Of a stretch of DNA of 64,000 nucleotides, positions 38,034-51,465 are shown one piece after another; positions within the stretch are counted from its first letter, which is position 1; each line of letters begins with the position of its first letter. This DNA comes from Dokdonella sp. (GTDB taxonomy: Bacteria > Pseudomonadota > Gammaproteobacteria > Xanthomonadales > Rhodanobacteraceae). Below the pieces are notes generated by a model that was not told the DNA's origin, ran no database searches, and was given only the letters and a program-made list of their open reading frames with translations. The translations under genes and the position numbers were made by a program. Where the stretch lies: contig NZ_JAHCAP010000002.1 of assembly GCF_019634815.1 (NCBI RefSeq), positions 147,908 to 211,907 of the forward strand, read 5' to 3'.

Positions 38034-38753
38034 ATGACGATAGCCGAGCCGCTCACGCTGCTGCACGAGGACGAGCACCTGCTCGTGGTCGACAAACCCG
38101 CTGGATTGGCCGTGCACCGCAGCCGTCTGGTCGGCGCCGATGAGGACTATCTGATCGATCGCCTGCGTACGCAGGTCGATGGTCCCCTGCATCTTGCGCA
38201 TCGGCTCGACCGCGCGACCAGTGGCGTGCTCCTGATCGGGCGCTCCGCCGAGGTTGCGGGCGACCTCGGTCGCCAGCTCATGGCTCGCACAGTGAAAAAA
38301 GTCTATCTGGCTATCGTGCGCGGCTGGCCGGCCGAGACCGGCGAGATCGACTATCCGCTGTCGGGTGCGAGCCTGCAGGGTGAACCCAAACCCGCGCTCA
38401 CCCGGTGGCGCCGGATGGCAAGCGTGGAAGTCCCGATCGAGATGGGCCGCTACCCGCAGCAGCGCTATGCCTTGCTCGAGGTATCGCCCGAAACCGGGCG
38501 TTACCGGCAGATCCGGCGTCATTTTCACCATGTCTCGCACCACTTGCTCGGCGACACCAGTCATGGGCGGGGCGATCACAATCGGCTGATCCGCCAGCAT
38601 TTCGGCGTGCATCGGCTGTTCCTGCACGCCTGGCGCCTGAGCATTGTTCATCCCGCCAGTGGCAAGCCGTTGTTGGTCGAGTCGCGCGTCGATGCGCAGT
38701 GGCACAAGCTCATGGCTGCATTCGGCTGGCCGATGGATGTGCTCGAGCCGTGA
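38034..38753 (+). CDS. truC: tRNA pseudouridine(65) synthase TruC
   Basis: 239 residues of the RluA family. The catalytic aspartate is D59 in HRLDRATSGV. Length and the segments LAIVRGWPAETGEIDYPL, MGRYPQQRYALLEV and HFGVHRLFLHAWRLSI match TruC of E. coli better than the larger RluA/RluC/RluD proteins. It makes pseudouridine 65 in certain tRNAs. Divergent from the response regulator. Confidence 0.9.
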   Translation: MTIAEPLTLLHEDEHLLVVDKPAGLAVHRSRLVGADEDYLIDRLRTQVDGPLHLAHRLDRATSGVLLIGRSAEVAGDLGRQLMARTVKKVYLAIVRGWPAETGEIDYPLSGASLQGEPKPALTRWRRMASVEVPIEMGRYPQQRYALLEVSPETGRYRQIRRHFHHVSHHLLGDTSHGRGDHNRLIRQHFGVHRLFLHAWRLSIVHPASGKPLLVESRVDAQWHKLMAAFGWPMDVLEP

Positions 38754-38767
38754 TTGGACAGGCGTAT

Positions 38768-38795
38768 TTGCGGCAGCCGCGCGGGTCTGTAAAAT
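38768..38795 (+). promoter_or_regulatory. Putative sigma-70 promoter of guaB
   Basis: TTGCGG at 38768-38773, 16-bp spacer, TAAAAT at 38790-38795, only 5 bases before the guaB ATG. The mRNA would begin at or within a base or two of the start codon. Confidence 0.6.
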
Positions 38796-38800
38796 AGGGC

Positions 38801-40258
38801 ATGCGCATCCTCACTCACGCTCTCACCTTCGACGACGTCCTGCTGGTTCCGGCGCACTCGCACGTGCTGCCGCGCGACGTCTCCCTCGCCACCCGGCTCA
38901 CGCGCAGGATTCGGCTCAATCTGCCGATCATTTCGGCGGCGATGGACACGGTCACCGAAGCGCGCCTGGCGATCACGATGGCCCAATGCGGCGGCATGGG
39001 CATCATCCACAAGAACATGACGCTCGAACGTCAGGCGGCCGAAGTGCGCTTGGTCAAGAAGTTCGAGGCCGGCGTGATCCGCGATCCGATCACGGTCGAT
39101 CCCTACACCTCGATCGGCGAAGTCAGCAAGCTCACGCGCGCGCACAACATTTCCGGTGTGCCGGTGGTCGAGGGCGAGCAACTCGTGGGCATTGTCACCA
39201 ACCGCGATCTGCGTTTCGAGACCCGCCCCGAAGATCCGGTGCGCAACGTGATGACGCGCAAGGATCGTCTGGTCACCGTGCGCGAGGGCGCAGGCGATGA
39301 CGAAGTCCTCGCGCTGCTGCACAAGTTCCGCATCGAGAAGGTGCTGGTGGTCGACGAGGCGTTCCGCCTGCGCGGCCTGATCACCGTCAAGGACATCCAG
39401 AAGGCACGCGACAATCCCGATTCCTGCAAGGACGACCACGAGCGCCTGCGCGTGGGTGCGGCGGTCGGCGTGGCGGGCGACACCGAGCAGCGCGTCGCGG
39501 CTCTGGTCGAGGCGGGCGTCGATGCGATCGTCGTCGATACCGCGCACGGCCATTCGCAAGGCGTGATCGAGCGTGTGCGCTGGGTGCGCAAGAGCTTCCC
39601 GGAGATTTCGCTGATCGCCGGCAACATCGTCACCGGCGATGCCGCGCGCGCACTGGTCGATGCCGGCGTCGACGCGGTCAAGGTCGGGGTCGGCCCTGGC
39701 TCGATCTGCACCACGCGCATCGTCGCCGGTGTCGGCGTGCCGCAGATCACCGCGATCGACATGGTCGCCGAGGCGCTCAAGGGCAGCGAAGTCGGTCTGA
39801 TTGCCGATGGCGGCATCCGCTATTCGGGCGACGTCGCCAAGGCGATCGCCGCGGGCGCCGATTGCGTGATGATCGGCGGCATGTTCGCGGGCACCGAGGA
39901 ATCGCCCGGTGAAGTCGAGCTGTACCAGGGCCGCAGCTACAAGAGTTATCGCGGCATGGGTTCGCTCGGCGCGATGGAGAAGGGCTCGAAGGACCGCTAT
40001 TTCCAGGACAGCACCGATGCCGACAAACTCGTGCCCGAAGGCATCGAAGGTCGTGTGCCGTATCGCGGTCCGTTGCGCAACATCGTGCACCAGCTTGCCG
40101 GCGGCCTGCGCGCATCGATGGGCTATGTGGGTTGCGCCTCGATCGACGAGATGCGCAGCAAGCCGCAACTGGTGAAGATCACCACCGCCGGCATTCGCGA
40201 GTCGCACGTTCACGACGTGGCGATCACCAAGGAAGCACCCAACTACCGGTTGGACTGA
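38801..40258 (+). CDS. guaB: IMP dehydrogenase
   Basis: 485 residues. Oxidises IMP to XMP, the committed step of GMP synthesis. The catalytic cysteine is C303 in [11 protein letters not shown]; two CBS domains lie at about 95-205 ([31 protein letters not shown]), and the flap [14 protein letters not shown] is normal. Together with guaA 660 bases downstream it forms the guanine operon, here interrupted by a small exported protein gene. Confidence 0.98.
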   Translation: MRILTHALTFDDVLLVPAHSHVLPRDVSLATRLTRRIRLNLPIISAAMDTVTEARLAITMAQCGGMGIIHKNMTLERQAAEVRLVKKFEAGVIRDPITVDPYTSIGEVSKLTRAHNISGVPVVEGEQLVGIVTNRDLRFETRPEDPVRNVMTRKDRLVTVREGAGDDEVLALLHKFRIEKVLVVDEAFRLRGLITVKDIQKARDNPDSCKDDHERLRVGAAVGVAGDTEQRVAALVEAGVDAIVVDTAHGHSQGVIERVRWVRKSFPEISLIAGNIVTGDAARALVDAGVDAVKVGVGPGSICTTRIVAGVGVPQITAIDMVAEALKGSEVGLIADGGIRYSGDVAKAIAAGADCVMIGGMFAGTEESPGEVELYQGRSYKSYRGMGSLGAMEKGSKDRYFQDSTDADKLVPEGIEGRVPYRGPLRNIVHQLAGGLRASMGYVGCASIDEMRSKPQLVKITTAGIRESHVHDVAITKEAPNYRLD

Positions 40259-40260
40259 CG

Positions 40261-40869
40261 ATGCGCGCACTGCTGTTGTCGCTGACGATGCTGCTGTCCG
40301 TTGCCTGCGCGGCTGCCGAACAGGAGCCGCCGACGCAACTGCGCATTACGCTTGATGGCAAGCAAGTGATCACCACGATGGGCGCCAAGGCCGAGTTCGA
40401 GGTCGGCGGGCGCAAGGTGACGATGCGTGTCGAGGAACTGCCGTGGAGGCAGTTCGTGCAGGGCAGTCTGAAGTTCGAATACCCGCGGCATTTCCCTTGG
40501 GAGTTCGACGCCAGCCCGCCGCGCACATGGACCCTGGACGGCAACGATGCAACGATCATGCTGATCGAAAACCCGGGCGAGCAGCAAAGTCTGGACGACT
40601 TTGCCAAGGGTTTCGAGAGAATATTCAAAGGCAACGGCACGATGGAGCGCGTTGACCAGGCGATGAAGACCGCCAAAGTCGGAACCCTGCGCGGACTTGG
40701 CATGCGCTACACGATCGCCACGACCCGGATGAGCATGGAAGCTTTTGCCCTGGGCAAGGGGGAGCGGTCCTGGCTGCTGGTGCTGCAGGATGCACTTGGT
40801 GACGACGGCAAGCACAGCAGCGAGTACGTGGATATGCGCACGCACCTGACCGAAACGCTGGAGTTTTAG
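40261..40869 (+). CDS. Uncharacterised exported protein within the gua operon
   Basis: 202 residues with a signal peptide ([19 protein letters not shown]; the lipobox LSVAC is weak, so cleavage by either peptidase is possible). The mature part is a soluble domain with [33 protein letters not shown] and a C-terminal [21 protein letters not shown]. No family recognised. It starts 3 bases after guaB and ends 50 bases before guaA, so it is cotranscribed with nucleotide synthesis genes without obvious functional link. Confidence 0.75.
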   Translation: MRALLLSLTMLLSVACAAAEQEPPTQLRITLDGKQVITTMGAKAEFEVGGRKVTMRVEELPWRQFVQGSLKFEYPRHFPWEFDASPPRTWTLDGNDATIMLIENPGEQQSLDDFAKGFERIFKGNGTMERVDQAMKTAKVGTLRGLGMRYTIATTRMSMEAFALGKGERSWLLVLQDALGDDGKHSSEYVDMRTHLTETLEF

Positions 40870-40919
40870 CGAGCGTTTCCCGTGATTTTCCGAAGCATCA
40901 CCGAGCCGAACCAATCGAC

Positions 40920-42479
40920 ATGCAAGATTTGCATCAAGACAAGATTCTCATCCTCGATTTCGGCGCGCAGTACACGCAGTTGATCGCGCGACGCATTCGC
41001 GAGATCGGCATCTACTGTGAAATCTGGGCTTGGGACCACGATCCGGCCGAGATCTCCGCATGGGGTGCCAAGGGTATTGTTCTCTCCGGCGGGCCGGAAT
41101 CGACCACCCGGCCCGATTGTCCATCCGCGCCGCGCGAGGTCTTCACTGCCGGCGTGCCCATACTTGGCATCTGCTATGGCATGCAGACGCTGGCCGTGCA
41201 GCTCGGCGGCGCTACCGAGGCCGGCAATCAGCGCGAGTTCGGCCATGCCACGATCGACGTGATCGCCAGCGATGCCTTGCTGGCGCCGGTCGCGACCACG
41301 CCTGCGTTGCGTGAAGTGTGGATGAGCCATGGTGACCATGTGTCGCGGGCGCCACCGGGTTTCACCATCACCGCCCGCACCGATCGGCTCGGAATCGCTG
41401 CGTTTTCCGATGATGCAAAGCGGATCTACGGCGTGCAGTTCCACCCCGAAGTCACGCACACCGCCGCGGGAGAGGCGCTGCTGCGTCGCTTCGTCGTCGA
41501 AATCTGCGGTTGCGCCACCTTGTGGACGCCGGCGCGGATCATCGAGGATCAGATCGCGCGCGTGCAGGCTCAGGTCGGCAGCGACGAAGTCATTCTCGGA
41601 CTCTCCGGTGGCGTGGATTCCTCGGTTGTCGCCGCCCTCCTGCATCGCGCTATCGGCAGTCAGCTCACCTGCGTGTTCGTCGATACCGGCCTGCTGCGCT
41701 TCAAGGAAGGCGATCAGGTGATGGCGACGATGGCGCAGCACATGGGCGTCAAGGTGATCCGCGTCAATGCGGCGGATCGCTATTTCGCCGCGCTCGAAGG
41801 CGTCGGCGATCCAGAGGCCAAGCGCAAGATCATCGGCAAGTTGTTCGTCGAAATCTTCGACGAGGAATCGGCCAGGCTGAAGAACGCCAAATGGCTGGCG
41901 CAGGGCACGATCTATCCCGACGTGATCGAATCGGCCGGCAGCAAGACCGGCAAGGCGCACGTCATCAAGAGTCACCACAACGTCGGCGGCCTGCCCGAGC
42001 ACATGAAGCTCGGCCTGGTCGAACCGCTGCGCGAACTGTTCAAGGATGAGGTGCGTCGCATCGGCGTCGAACTGGGACTGCCGCATGCGATGGTCTACCG
42101 CCATCCGTTTCCCGGCCCGGGCCTGGGTGTGCGCATCCTCGGCGAGGTCAGGCGTGAATATGCCGATCTGCTCGCGCGCGCGGATGCGATCTTCATCGAG
42201 GAACTGCGCAAGGCGGACCTCTACGACAAGACTTCGCAAGCCTTCGCGGTGTTCCTGCCGGTGAAATCCGTTGGGGTGGTCGGCGACGCGCGAGCCTATG
42301 AGTGGGTGATCGCGCTGCGCGCCGTGGAGACCATCGACTTCATGACCGCGCACTGGGCGCATCTGCCCTACGACTTCCTCGGCGCAGTCAGCAACCGCAT
42401 CATCAACGAACTGCGTGGCGTATCGCGCGTGGTCTACGACATCTCCGGCAAACCGCCCGCGACAATCGAGTGGGAATGA
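40920..42479 (+). CDS. guaA: GMP synthase (glutamine-hydrolysing)
   Basis: 519 residues. Aminates XMP to GMP. The glutaminase domain has C85 in GICYGMQ with the HPEVTHT histidine and glutamate; the ATP pyrophosphatase domain has [11 protein letters not shown]; the C-terminal dimerisation part ends with [17 protein letters not shown]. All family features are present. Confidence 0.98.
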   Translation: MQDLHQDKILILDFGAQYTQLIARRIREIGIYCEIWAWDHDPAEISAWGAKGIVLSGGPESTTRPDCPSAPREVFTAGVPILGICYGMQTLAVQLGGATEAGNQREFGHATIDVIASDALLAPVATTPALREVWMSHGDHVSRAPPGFTITARTDRLGIAAFSDDAKRIYGVQFHPEVTHTAAGEALLRRFVVEICGCATLWTPARIIEDQIARVQAQVGSDEVILGLSGGVDSSVVAALLHRAIGSQLTCVFVDTGLLRFKEGDQVMATMAQHMGVKVIRVNAADRYFAALEGVGDPEAKRKIIGKLFVEIFDEESARLKNAKWLAQGTIYPDVIESAGSKTGKAHVIKSHHNVGGLPEHMKLGLVEPLRELFKDEVRRIGVELGLPHAMVYRHPFPGPGLGVRILGEVRREYADLLARADAIFIEELRKADLYDKTSQAFAVFLPVKSVGVVGDARAYEWVIALRAVETIDFMTAHWAHLPYDFLGAVSNRIINELRGVSRVVYDISGKPPATIEWE

Positions 42480-43486
42480 TGCGCACGCGTGCATGGGCGT
42501 ATGCCCTGGTGCTGCTTGGGCTGGCCGCAGCGTCGTATTGGTTGGGGCGTGAGTCCGCGTCGCTGCCGGCGACGGTGCAGGGTGTCGGCTCGGTACAGCA
42601 TGAAGTGGCCAATCCTCGAGCTGTCGGAACCACATCGGAGTCGAGGCGGGAATCTTCGCCCAGGGACTCGACCGCGCTTTCAGTGCCGGCTGAGGCACCC
42701 TTGCCTGCGATGGGCGAGCCACTGGCGCAAATCAAGGATGAGCTGGCCGCGCGTGCGCGCCGGGGCGACGCGCGTGCTGCCTGCCGGCTCGGCGCCGACC
42801 TGATGCGTTGCCGCTCGAGTCTGGCATCCAAGGCAAGCTCGGCCATGTTGCAGCAGGCGCTCGCACGCTCGGGGCAGACCGTTTCCGATGACACGGTTTC
42901 CATGCTCGCATCGATGGATAACGCAGCAGCAAGTGCAGTCGCCTTGTGCGAAGGCATCGGCGAAAAGGACATGCGTGAAGCGATCGTGTACCAGCGCATT
43001 GCCGCCGAACGCGGCAGTACGCGCATGCGTTTGTGGTACGCCGCCGACCCCGCACTGGATCGCGTGGATTTCCTCGCCGATCTTGATGCATGGCAAGGCT
43101 ACCGCGCGGTCGCCCTCGACTATCTGGAACAGGCTCTGGAGGCGGGCGATCCGGATGCGCCGGACGTACTGGCGGGCGTCTACCAACCACGCGATGCCGT
43201 TATTCACACTGGGCGCGTACCCCTGCGCCTGCCTGATGCGCATCGCTATTTCGTCTATCGCGAACTTGCCACCCTGCTGCATCCGGGGCGGCCCGAAATG
43301 AAATCGACCGTGCCTGCGCCAGAGCCCGGCCAGGAAATCGATCTCGCGGCTGTCCGCGCCGAAGCCGAAGCGCTGCGGCAAAAGTACTACGCCAGCTACC
43401 GCCCTGATGCGACAAGGCAGGAATCTCCAGGCGTGCCTGGCATGTTTTCCGGAGCGGACGACGCGCAGCGGATTTGCGGGCCCTGA
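42476..43486 (+). CDS. Uncharacterised membrane-anchored protein, Sel1-like helices
   Basis: 336 residues with an N-terminal membrane segment ([17 protein letters not shown]), a low-complexity Ser/Glu/Pro linker (about 30-85), and a helical region with Sel1/TPR flavour ([44 protein letters not shown]). No catalytic motif is seen. ATG overlaps the guaA stop as ATGA (a second ATG follows at once). Probably periplasmic. Confidence 0.7.
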   Translation: MMRTRAWAYALVLLGLAAASYWLGRESASLPATVQGVGSVQHEVANPRAVGTTSESRRESSPRDSTALSVPAEAPLPAMGEPLAQIKDELAARARRGDARAACRLGADLMRCRSSLASKASSAMLQQALARSGQTVSDDTVSMLASMDNAAASAVALCEGIGEKDMREAIVYQRIAAERGSTRMRLWYAADPALDRVDFLADLDAWQGYRAVALDYLEQALEAGDPDAPDVLAGVYQPRDAVIHTGRVPLRLPDAHRYFVYRELATLLHPGRPEMKSTVPAPEPGQEIDLAAVRAEAEALRQKYYASYRPDATRQESPGVPGMFSGADDAQRICGP

Positions 43487-43573
43487 ACCAAGGAGGCGAT
43501 GCGCTGCCCAGTGCAGGCATCGCGTTCTGCCCCGGGATCATCCAAGCTTGGCACTTTCGACGACGACTGGCCC

Positions 43574-44032
43574 ATGAACGCGAACACCGATGAAGCCTGG
43601 ATGCGCCGTGCGCTCGTGCTCGCGCGGGAGGCGGCGGCGCTGGATGCCGAGGTGCCGGTCGGTGCGGTGATCGTGCTCGATGGGAAGATTGTCGGCGAAG
43701 GGCGCAACCGCATGATCGGCGCGAATGACCCGAGCGCGCATGCCGAAATCGAAGCCATGCGCGATGCAGGTCGGCGCCTGGGCAATTACCGCCTGCCCGG
43801 TGCCACGCTGTACGTGACACTCGAACCTTGCGTGATGTGCGCGGGTGCGCTGGTGCATGCACGCGTGGCGCGTGTGGTTTTTGCCGCGAGTGACCCCAAG
43901 ACCGGCGCGGCGGGCAGCGTGTTCGACACCTTGGTCAGTGATCGCCACAACCACCGTATCGCAGTCGAAGGCGGGCTGCTCGCGGACGAAGCCGGAGAGA
44001 TGCTGCGCGAGTTCTTCCGCAGCCGACGCTGA
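43574..44032 (+). CDS. tadA: tRNA adenosine(34) deaminase
   Basis: 152 residues. Deaminates A34 to inosine in tRNA-Arg(ACG). The zinc site is complete: HAEIEAM and PCVMCAGA, with the catalytic glutamate in HAE. The start MNANTDEAWMRRAL follows the family; upstream in-frame sequence is not protein-like. Convergent with the TPR gene at 44058. Confidence 0.95.
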   Translation: MNANTDEAWMRRALVLAREAAALDAEVPVGAVIVLDGKIVGEGRNRMIGANDPSAHAEIEAMRDAGRRLGNYRLPGATLYVTLEPCVMCAGALVHARVARVVFAASDPKTGAAGSVFDTLVSDRHNHRIAVEGGLLADEAGEMLREFFRSRR

Positions 44033-44057
44033 GGCGAAGGCCGCGGATCACGCGCGC

Positions 44058-47354
<3,297 letters not shown>

Positions 47355-47675
47355 GCGGGGAAGGCCGGGCCATTGCATCCGTGCATCCGCTCTGACTGGC
47401 GGCGCGAAACCTTTCTGCGGATTTGCGCGCAGGCTTGATGCGGCAGATCCAAGCGGGTCGTGGGGCCTGCGCCAGACGCACGGCGTCAGCTCGCGGATGT
47501 CTCCGCAGCACAGATGGCCGGAACCCCGCACAGCGCGAGGATTTCGGGCAAGAAGAAGGGCCCGGAGAGCATCCGGACCCTTGTGCATGGCGGCGGATGG
47601 TTGACGGGTTCAATTCCGTCTTTGTCACTTGAAATGGCAACGTAGCGGGCGCAAGCGGCAATGAGCGGGGCTGCC
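47355..47675. other. Intergenic region between ligA and the toxin-antitoxin genes
   Basis: 321 bases without a credible gene; small open frames here have no start site or domain. It holds the hairpin at 47556-47582. A GACGG-GTTCAATT-CCGTC stem-loop near 47610 looks like a tRNA T-arm, but no tRNA surrounds it. The rest shows nothing I can support. Confidence 0.5.
47556..47582 (-). terminator. Terminator hairpin downstream of the toxin-antitoxin operon
   Basis: Arms AAGGGCCCGGA / TCCGGACCCTT pair over 11 bases with one mismatch and a 5-base loop. On the minus strand it is followed by CTTCTTCTTG, giving a moderate U-rich tail about 95 bases after the antitoxin stop. It could also end ligA transcripts on the plus strand. 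Confidence 0.5.
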
Positions 47676-47993
47676 TCAAAGGACGGCTTCAAGCCCCTTG
47701 CGCTCGAGGATGTCCAGCAGCTTCTGCGACGGCCCGCTGGGGCGTTTGTCGCCCACCTCCCACTTGCGGACAGTGGACGTGCTGGTGTTCAGCACGCTGG
47801 CCAGCGCGGCCTGACTCAGGTGCAGCCTCTCGCGCAACGCCTTGACCTTCGTGGCGTCGTAGTCCTGCACCGGCTCCAGGCACAGTGCGTCGTATTTCTG
47901 CATCTTGCGCTTGTCGATGAATCCCAGGCGATGCAGATCGCTGGCTGATTCGTGAACGGCTTCGAGGATTCGGCTCTTGGTCTTGGTGGTCAT
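47676..47993 (-). CDS. Antitoxin of HigBA-like module (XRE-type DNA-binding protein)
   Basis: 105 residues: a helical N-terminal half that probably contacts the toxin (RILEAVHESASDLHRLGFIDKRKMQKYDALC) and a C-terminal Cro/XRE helix-turn-helix (VKALRERLHLSQAALASVLNTSTSTVRKWEVGDKRPSG). Such proteins neutralise the toxin and repress the operon. Its ATG overlaps the toxin stop as ATGA; toxin first, antitoxin second is the HigBA order. Confidence 0.88.
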   Translation of the reverse strand: MTTKTKSRILEAVHESASDLHRLGFIDKRKMQKYDALCLEPVQDYDATKVKALRERLHLSQAALASVLNTSTSTVRKWEVGDKRPSGPSQKLLDILERKGLEAVL

Positions 47994-48361
47994 TGACAAA
48001 TCTCCTGCAAAGCGCCGTCGGCAACGGCTTCATCCAGTTGCGGGCCTGTTCGAGCCAGCAGGTCGGCAGCGATGAGCTGCAAGCCTTCGAGCTCCTCGTC
48101 GCTGATGTTCGCCCGCTCGTTCTTCTCGAAGCCGAACACGAAGAACCAGCGGTTTTCCTTGTTGGTGGCAACCAGCGTCCGCACACCGCCACGCTTGCCG
48201 CGCCCCGCCAAACCAACGCGTTTTTTCACCACGCTGCCGCCGAGGTCAGCGTCGATCAGGCCAGCTGCCATCTCCTGAACGGCCTTGCACAGGACGGCAT
48301 CGGTAAGCTCCGTCTTGCGCATCCATCGCTGGAAGGAGCGGGTCTTGAATACTCGCGTCAT
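47990..48361 (-). CDS. Toxin of HigBA-like module (RelE/ParE superfamily)
   Basis: 123 residues beginning MTRVFKTRSFQRWMRK, with the RelE-type stretch GLIDADLGGSVVKKRVGLAGRGKRGGVRTLVAT and WFFVFGFEKNERANI typical of this toxin family. Relatives cleave mRNA on the ribosome; the basic KKRV/GKRGG region would contact RNA. A second ATG 9 bases upstream (48370) is an alternative start. The operator palindrome lies at once upstream. Confidence 0.87.
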   Translation of the reverse strand: MTRVFKTRSFQRWMRKTELTDAVLCKAVQEMAAGLIDADLGGSVVKKRVGLAGRGKRGGVRTLVATNKENRWFFVFGFEKNERANISDEELEGLQLIAADLLARTGPQLDEAVADGALQEICQ

Positions 48362-48372
48362 CGGGTTCATTG

Positions 48373-48387
48373 TGCCACTAAGTGGCA
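48373..48387. promoter_or_regulatory. Operator of the toxin-antitoxin operon
   Basis: TGCCACT-A-AGTGGCA, a perfect 7+7 inverted repeat around one base, 12 bases before the toxin ATG. The position suits autoregulation by the XRE antitoxin or toxin-antitoxin complex. Confidence 0.7.
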
Positions 48388-48520
48388 TAGAGTGTCTGCC
48401 CACCCATTTCAGCATCCCGCCCAGCCGACATTGCCCTTCAAGCCAGCTACAGACGCCCCCCCCTGAATCGACGCGATACGCTGCTTCTTCGACATCCGTC
48501 CGTGCAATAAGAACGGCTCC

Positions 48521-48545
48521 GGTGGCCGTTTGGTGTTTGGTGGAG
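48521..48545 (-). repeat. Second copy of the tRNA-Ala 3' end and its downstream flank
   Basis: These 25 bases are identical to 48722-48746. On the minus strand they contain the last 5 bases of the tRNA-Ala acceptor arm, its CCA (48538-48540) and 17 bases of downstream flank including half of the terminator stem. A shorter terminator (AACGGC / GCCGTT, then TTATT) follows this copy too. The copy is 201 bases from the original. Confidence 0.85.
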
Positions 48546-48643
48546 GCGGCAGGAATGGCTCGGACCATCCCGATCCTCGCCCGCGGGCTTGCGCGGGGGC
48601 CAGCGCCTTCGGCGCTGTCCGCTGCGGCGTCCTGCCTGCGCAG
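48546..48643 (-). repeat. GC-rich multi-hairpin element between tRNA-Ala 3' copies
   Basis: 98 bases made of successive hairpins, including AGCGCC-GAA-GGCGCT (48603-48617). On the minus strand it reads GGACAGC ... GCTGGCCCC and ends with an ATCGGGATGGT segment, closely like the element inside the tRNA-Ser remnant at 57466-57545. On its 5' side is GGGTTCA, a T-loop-like sequence, and on its 3' side the duplicated acceptor end. It is therefore placed inside what looks like a partial tRNA 3' half. Confidence 0.55.
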
Positions 48644-48702
48644 TGAACCCGCGGCACGCTGCGCGTGCGCTGGGCTTCGCATCCACACCACCCGCGCCAA
48701 AC

Positions 48703-48731
48703 GCAAAACGGCCACCGCTAGGGTGGCCGTT
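48703..48731 (-). terminator. Rho-independent terminator of tRNA-Ala
   Basis: On the minus strand AACGGCCACC - CTAGC - GGTGGCCGTT followed by TTGC: a perfect 10-bp stem with a short U-run beginning inside it, 8 bases after the CCA of the tRNA. Confidence 0.85.
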
Positions 48732-48738
48732 TGGTGTT

Positions 48739-48814
<76 letters not shown>

Positions 48815-48852
48815 ACATGATCTTCGGGTCTGGGAACCGCGAAAGGGCGCGC

Positions 48853-48881
48853 ATCATAACGTGTGACAGCCAAGTCGCCAA
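48853..48881 (-). promoter_or_regulatory. Promoter of tRNA-Ala
   Basis: On the minus strand TTGGCG, 17-bp spacer, TATGAT, then a GC-rich discriminator GCGCGCCC typical of stringently controlled stable-RNA promoters. The -10 ends 38 bases before the mature tRNA 5' end, leaving a processed leader. Confidence 0.75.
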
Positions 48882-49197
48882 GTGCGGGCCGCTTCCAATG
48901 ACACATGAGCCTGAAGCGGGTCGTGGTCTGGGCATCCTTGGCGGATGCTCGTGTCCCTCGATATCGATCCCCTTCGTGCGCTCGACGATCTGCGGGCCAT
49001 CTCGAAGGCAATCGGTCGGTCGGGGTTTGCGCACCGTCACTCGCGCCCGAGAGCGGCTCGTCGCCACACACTTCAAATCGACCGCCGCATGCCCCGACTT
49101 GGAGCTCGCCAGGCTCAGTGCCGGATTGGAATGCGCTGTGCGTGCTGCCCGGCGCGTGGTCCGGCGCGACCGCCACCACGCAAGGCCAGAAGGCTGG
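48882..49197. other. Intergenic region between tRNA-Ala promoter and thrC
   Basis: 316 bases between the thrC stop and the tRNA-Ala promoter, both on the minus strand. No credible gene, terminator or repeat could be supported. Open frames that cross it are high-GC artefacts. Confidence 0.5.
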
Positions 49198-50496
49198 TCA
49201 GTCCTGCGCAGTGTGCAGGACGCGCACGAGCTCATTGAAATCCGCGGCGATCGGTGTGGCATGGGCAGGGCGGGCCAGCAGGGCCGCGAGTGCGGCTGGC
49301 ACATCGAGCGCGCTGTCGATCAAGGGCTCGACGATCTGCTCGAACTTGGCCGGATGCGCGGTGGCGACGATAGCCATCGGGTGTGTGTTGCCCTGTGCGC
49401 GCAGACGCTCGGCAACGCACAGCGCGGTCGCGGTATGCGGACACACGGCAATGCCGCGCGCGGCCCAGGTCGCGCGGATCGTTGCGCGGATGGCGTCATC
49501 GTCGACTGCGTCGGCATGCAGCCAGGCCGGCAGGTCCTTGAAGTCGGGATAGAGCCAGCGCAGGCGTTCGAAGTTGCTCGGGCTGCCCACGTCCATCGCA
49601 TTGGCGAGCGTGGCGATGCTCGCGCGCGGCGTGTACTGGCCGTTGGCGAAGAACTCGGGCAACACGCGATTGGCATTGCTGGCAAGCACGATGTCGCCGA
49701 TCGGCATGCCGCAGGCCTTGGCGAGCACGGCCGCGAGGGCATTGCCGAGGTTGCCGGTGGGGACAATGAAGTCGAGTGGCTCGCGGTGGACGCGCTGGTG
49801 GGCGAGTGCGCTCGCGGCGTAGTAGCCCATCTGCGGCAACCAGCGACCGAGGCTGATGCTGTTGGCCGAGGTCAGGGCGCAGCGTTGTCGCAGGTCCAGG
49901 TCATTGAGCGCGCGTTTGACCAGCGCTTGACAGTCATCGAACGACCCGGCAACACGCAATGCCAGCGCGTTGTCACCGAAGCAGCCCAGTTGATGCGCCT
50001 GGCGTGGCGACACGCGCCCATCGGGATACAGCACGACGACGCGAAAGCCGGGCCGACGATGGAAGGCCGCGGCGACCGCCGCGCCGGTATCGCCTGAGGT
50101 GGCGACCAGCACCGTGGTGACGGGCGCATCGGCGGCGCGCAAGCGCGCGAGACAAGCGGCGAGAAACCGCGCGGCAAAATCCTTGAACGCGGCGGTCGGG
50201 CCGTGAAAGAGTTCGAGCAGGGCGGTCTGCGCATCCAGTTCGCGCAGTGGCGCGGGAAAGTCGAAGGCTTCCTTGCAGAGCGTCGGCAGTTCCGGTTGCA
50301 AGGCACTGTCAACGAAGAAGGGCTGCAGCAGGCGTGCGGCGATCTCGGGCAGGTTGACGAGGCCGGCGAAGTCCGCAGCCGACAGTTGCGGCAGGCTTTC
50401 CGGCACGTAGAGCCCGCCATCGGGCGCAAGTCCGGCGGCGAGCGCGGTGTCGATGCCGACGGCGGCGCATTGGCCGCGGGTGCTCAGATACTTCAT
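49198..50496 (-). CDS. thrC: Threonine synthase
   Basis: 432 residues, PLP enzyme that converts O-phosphohomoserine to threonine. PLP lysine K105 in [15 protein letters not shown]; phosphate loop [22 protein letters not shown]; start MKYLSTRGQ is the family start. It overlaps thrB as ATGA and is the last gene of the thr operon. Confidence 0.97.
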   Translation of the reverse strand: MKYLSTRGQCAAVGIDTALAAGLAPDGGLYVPESLPQLSAADFAGLVNLPEIAARLLQPFFVDSALQPELPTLCKEAFDFPAPLRELDAQTALLELFHGPTAAFKDFAARFLAACLARLRAADAPVTTVLVATSGDTGAAVAAAFHRRPGFRVVVLYPDGRVSPRQAHQLGCFGDNALALRVAGSFDDCQALVKRALNDLDLRQRCALTSANSISLGRWLPQMGYYAASALAHQRVHREPLDFIVPTGNLGNALAAVLAKACGMPIGDIVLASNANRVLPEFFANGQYTPRASIATLANAMDVGSPSNFERLRWLYPDFKDLPAWLHADAVDDDAIRATIRATWAARGIAVCPHTATALCVAERLRAQGNTHPMAIVATAHPAKFEQIVEPLIDSALDVPAALAALLARPAHATPIAADFNELVRVLHTAQD

Positions 50497-51416
50497 GCGA
50501 CCACCTTCGCGGCGGGCCCGGCCACGGGCGACACCCATGATTCACTGTCCAGTCCGCTGCGCGCAAACGCTTCGCGCATTGCCTGCGCACATCGCTGCGC
50601 GGCCAGCTCGCCATCGCACCAGGCAAACAGGCTCGGGCCGGCGCCGGAAATGCTCGCGCCCAATGCGCCGGCTTCGAGCGCCGCGGCCTTGACTGCAGCG
50701 TAGCCCGAAATCAGTGGCGCACGCCGCGGCTCGACCAGCACGTCGGACAAGCCTGCGCGGATCAGTTCGAGATCATCTGCGTGGCAGCCGGCGAGCACGA
50801 GCGCGAGGTTGGCGCTCTGCTGAACGAATTCGCGCAGTGCATAAGCGCCGGCAAGCGCGGCACGCGCATGTCTGGTTTCGAGCGTGGCCTGCGGATGCAC
50901 CAGCGCGCAGTGCAGTTGCGCGGGTACCGGAATCGGCACGAGGCGATCGGCGGTGGCGAGCACGAGGCCGCCGAGGAGCATCGGCCCCACGTTGTCGCCG
51001 TGATGGGAATCGCTGGCGACCGCCTCGCCGTCGAGCGCGAACGGATACAGCGCAGCGGGCGGCAAGGGTGCATCGAGCAGGGCATTGGCGGCCACCACCG
51101 CGGCGACCGCGGAGGCGGCCGAGCCACCCATGCCCGAACCGAAGGCGATGCCCTTGTCGATTTCGATCTCGAAACCGAAGCGCAGGCCGAGCGCGGCACG
51201 CATCGCGATCAAGGCCGCGCCGGCCGTGTTGCGGCGTGGATCCTCGGGCAAGGGGATCGCCGCACCGCGAATTGCCGTGATGCGAACCTCGTCGGCATCG
51301 ATGCGGCGCACGCTGACATGATCGCCGGGACCCGCGATGGAATGACCGAGGATGTCGAAGCCGATGCCGACGTTGCCGACGCTGGCGGGGGCGAATGCGG
51401 TAGCGGTGGTTTTCAC
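50493..51416 (-). CDS. thrB: Homoserine kinase
   Basis: 307 residues of the GHMP kinase family; phosphorylates homoserine. The ATP motif [14 protein letters not shown] is at 89-102, and [15 protein letters not shown] is the conserved third motif. GTG start with GAGGAT 6 bases upstream. It is 49 bases after thrA and coupled to thrC. Confidence 0.96.
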   Translation of the reverse strand: MKTTATAFAPASVGNVGIGFDILGHSIAGPGDHVSVRRIDADEVRITAIRGAAIPLPEDPRRNTAGAALIAMRAALGLRFGFEIEIDKGIAFGSGMGGSAASAVAAVVAANALLDAPLPPAALYPFALDGEAVASDSHHGDNVGPMLLGGLVLATADRLVPIPVPAQLHCALVHPQATLETRHARAALAGAYALREFVQQSANLALVLAGCHADDLELIRAGLSDVLVEPRRAPLISGYAAVKAAALEAGALGASISGAGPSLFAWCDGELAAQRCAQAMREAFARSGLDSESWVSPVAGPAAKVVA

Positions 51417-51465
51417 GCGAAGATCCTCGAAACGGCGTCGATGATGGTTTGGACAGGGTGCGTGT

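Noticed and set aside
47600..47640. GGGTTCAATTCCG stem-loop resembling a tRNA T-arm after ligA
   Set aside because: No acceptor, D-arm or anticodon arm can be built around it, and no CCA follows.
48905..49197. Short open frames between the tRNA-Ala promoter and thrC
   Set aside because: They overlap each other on both strands, lack ribosome sites and show no domain.
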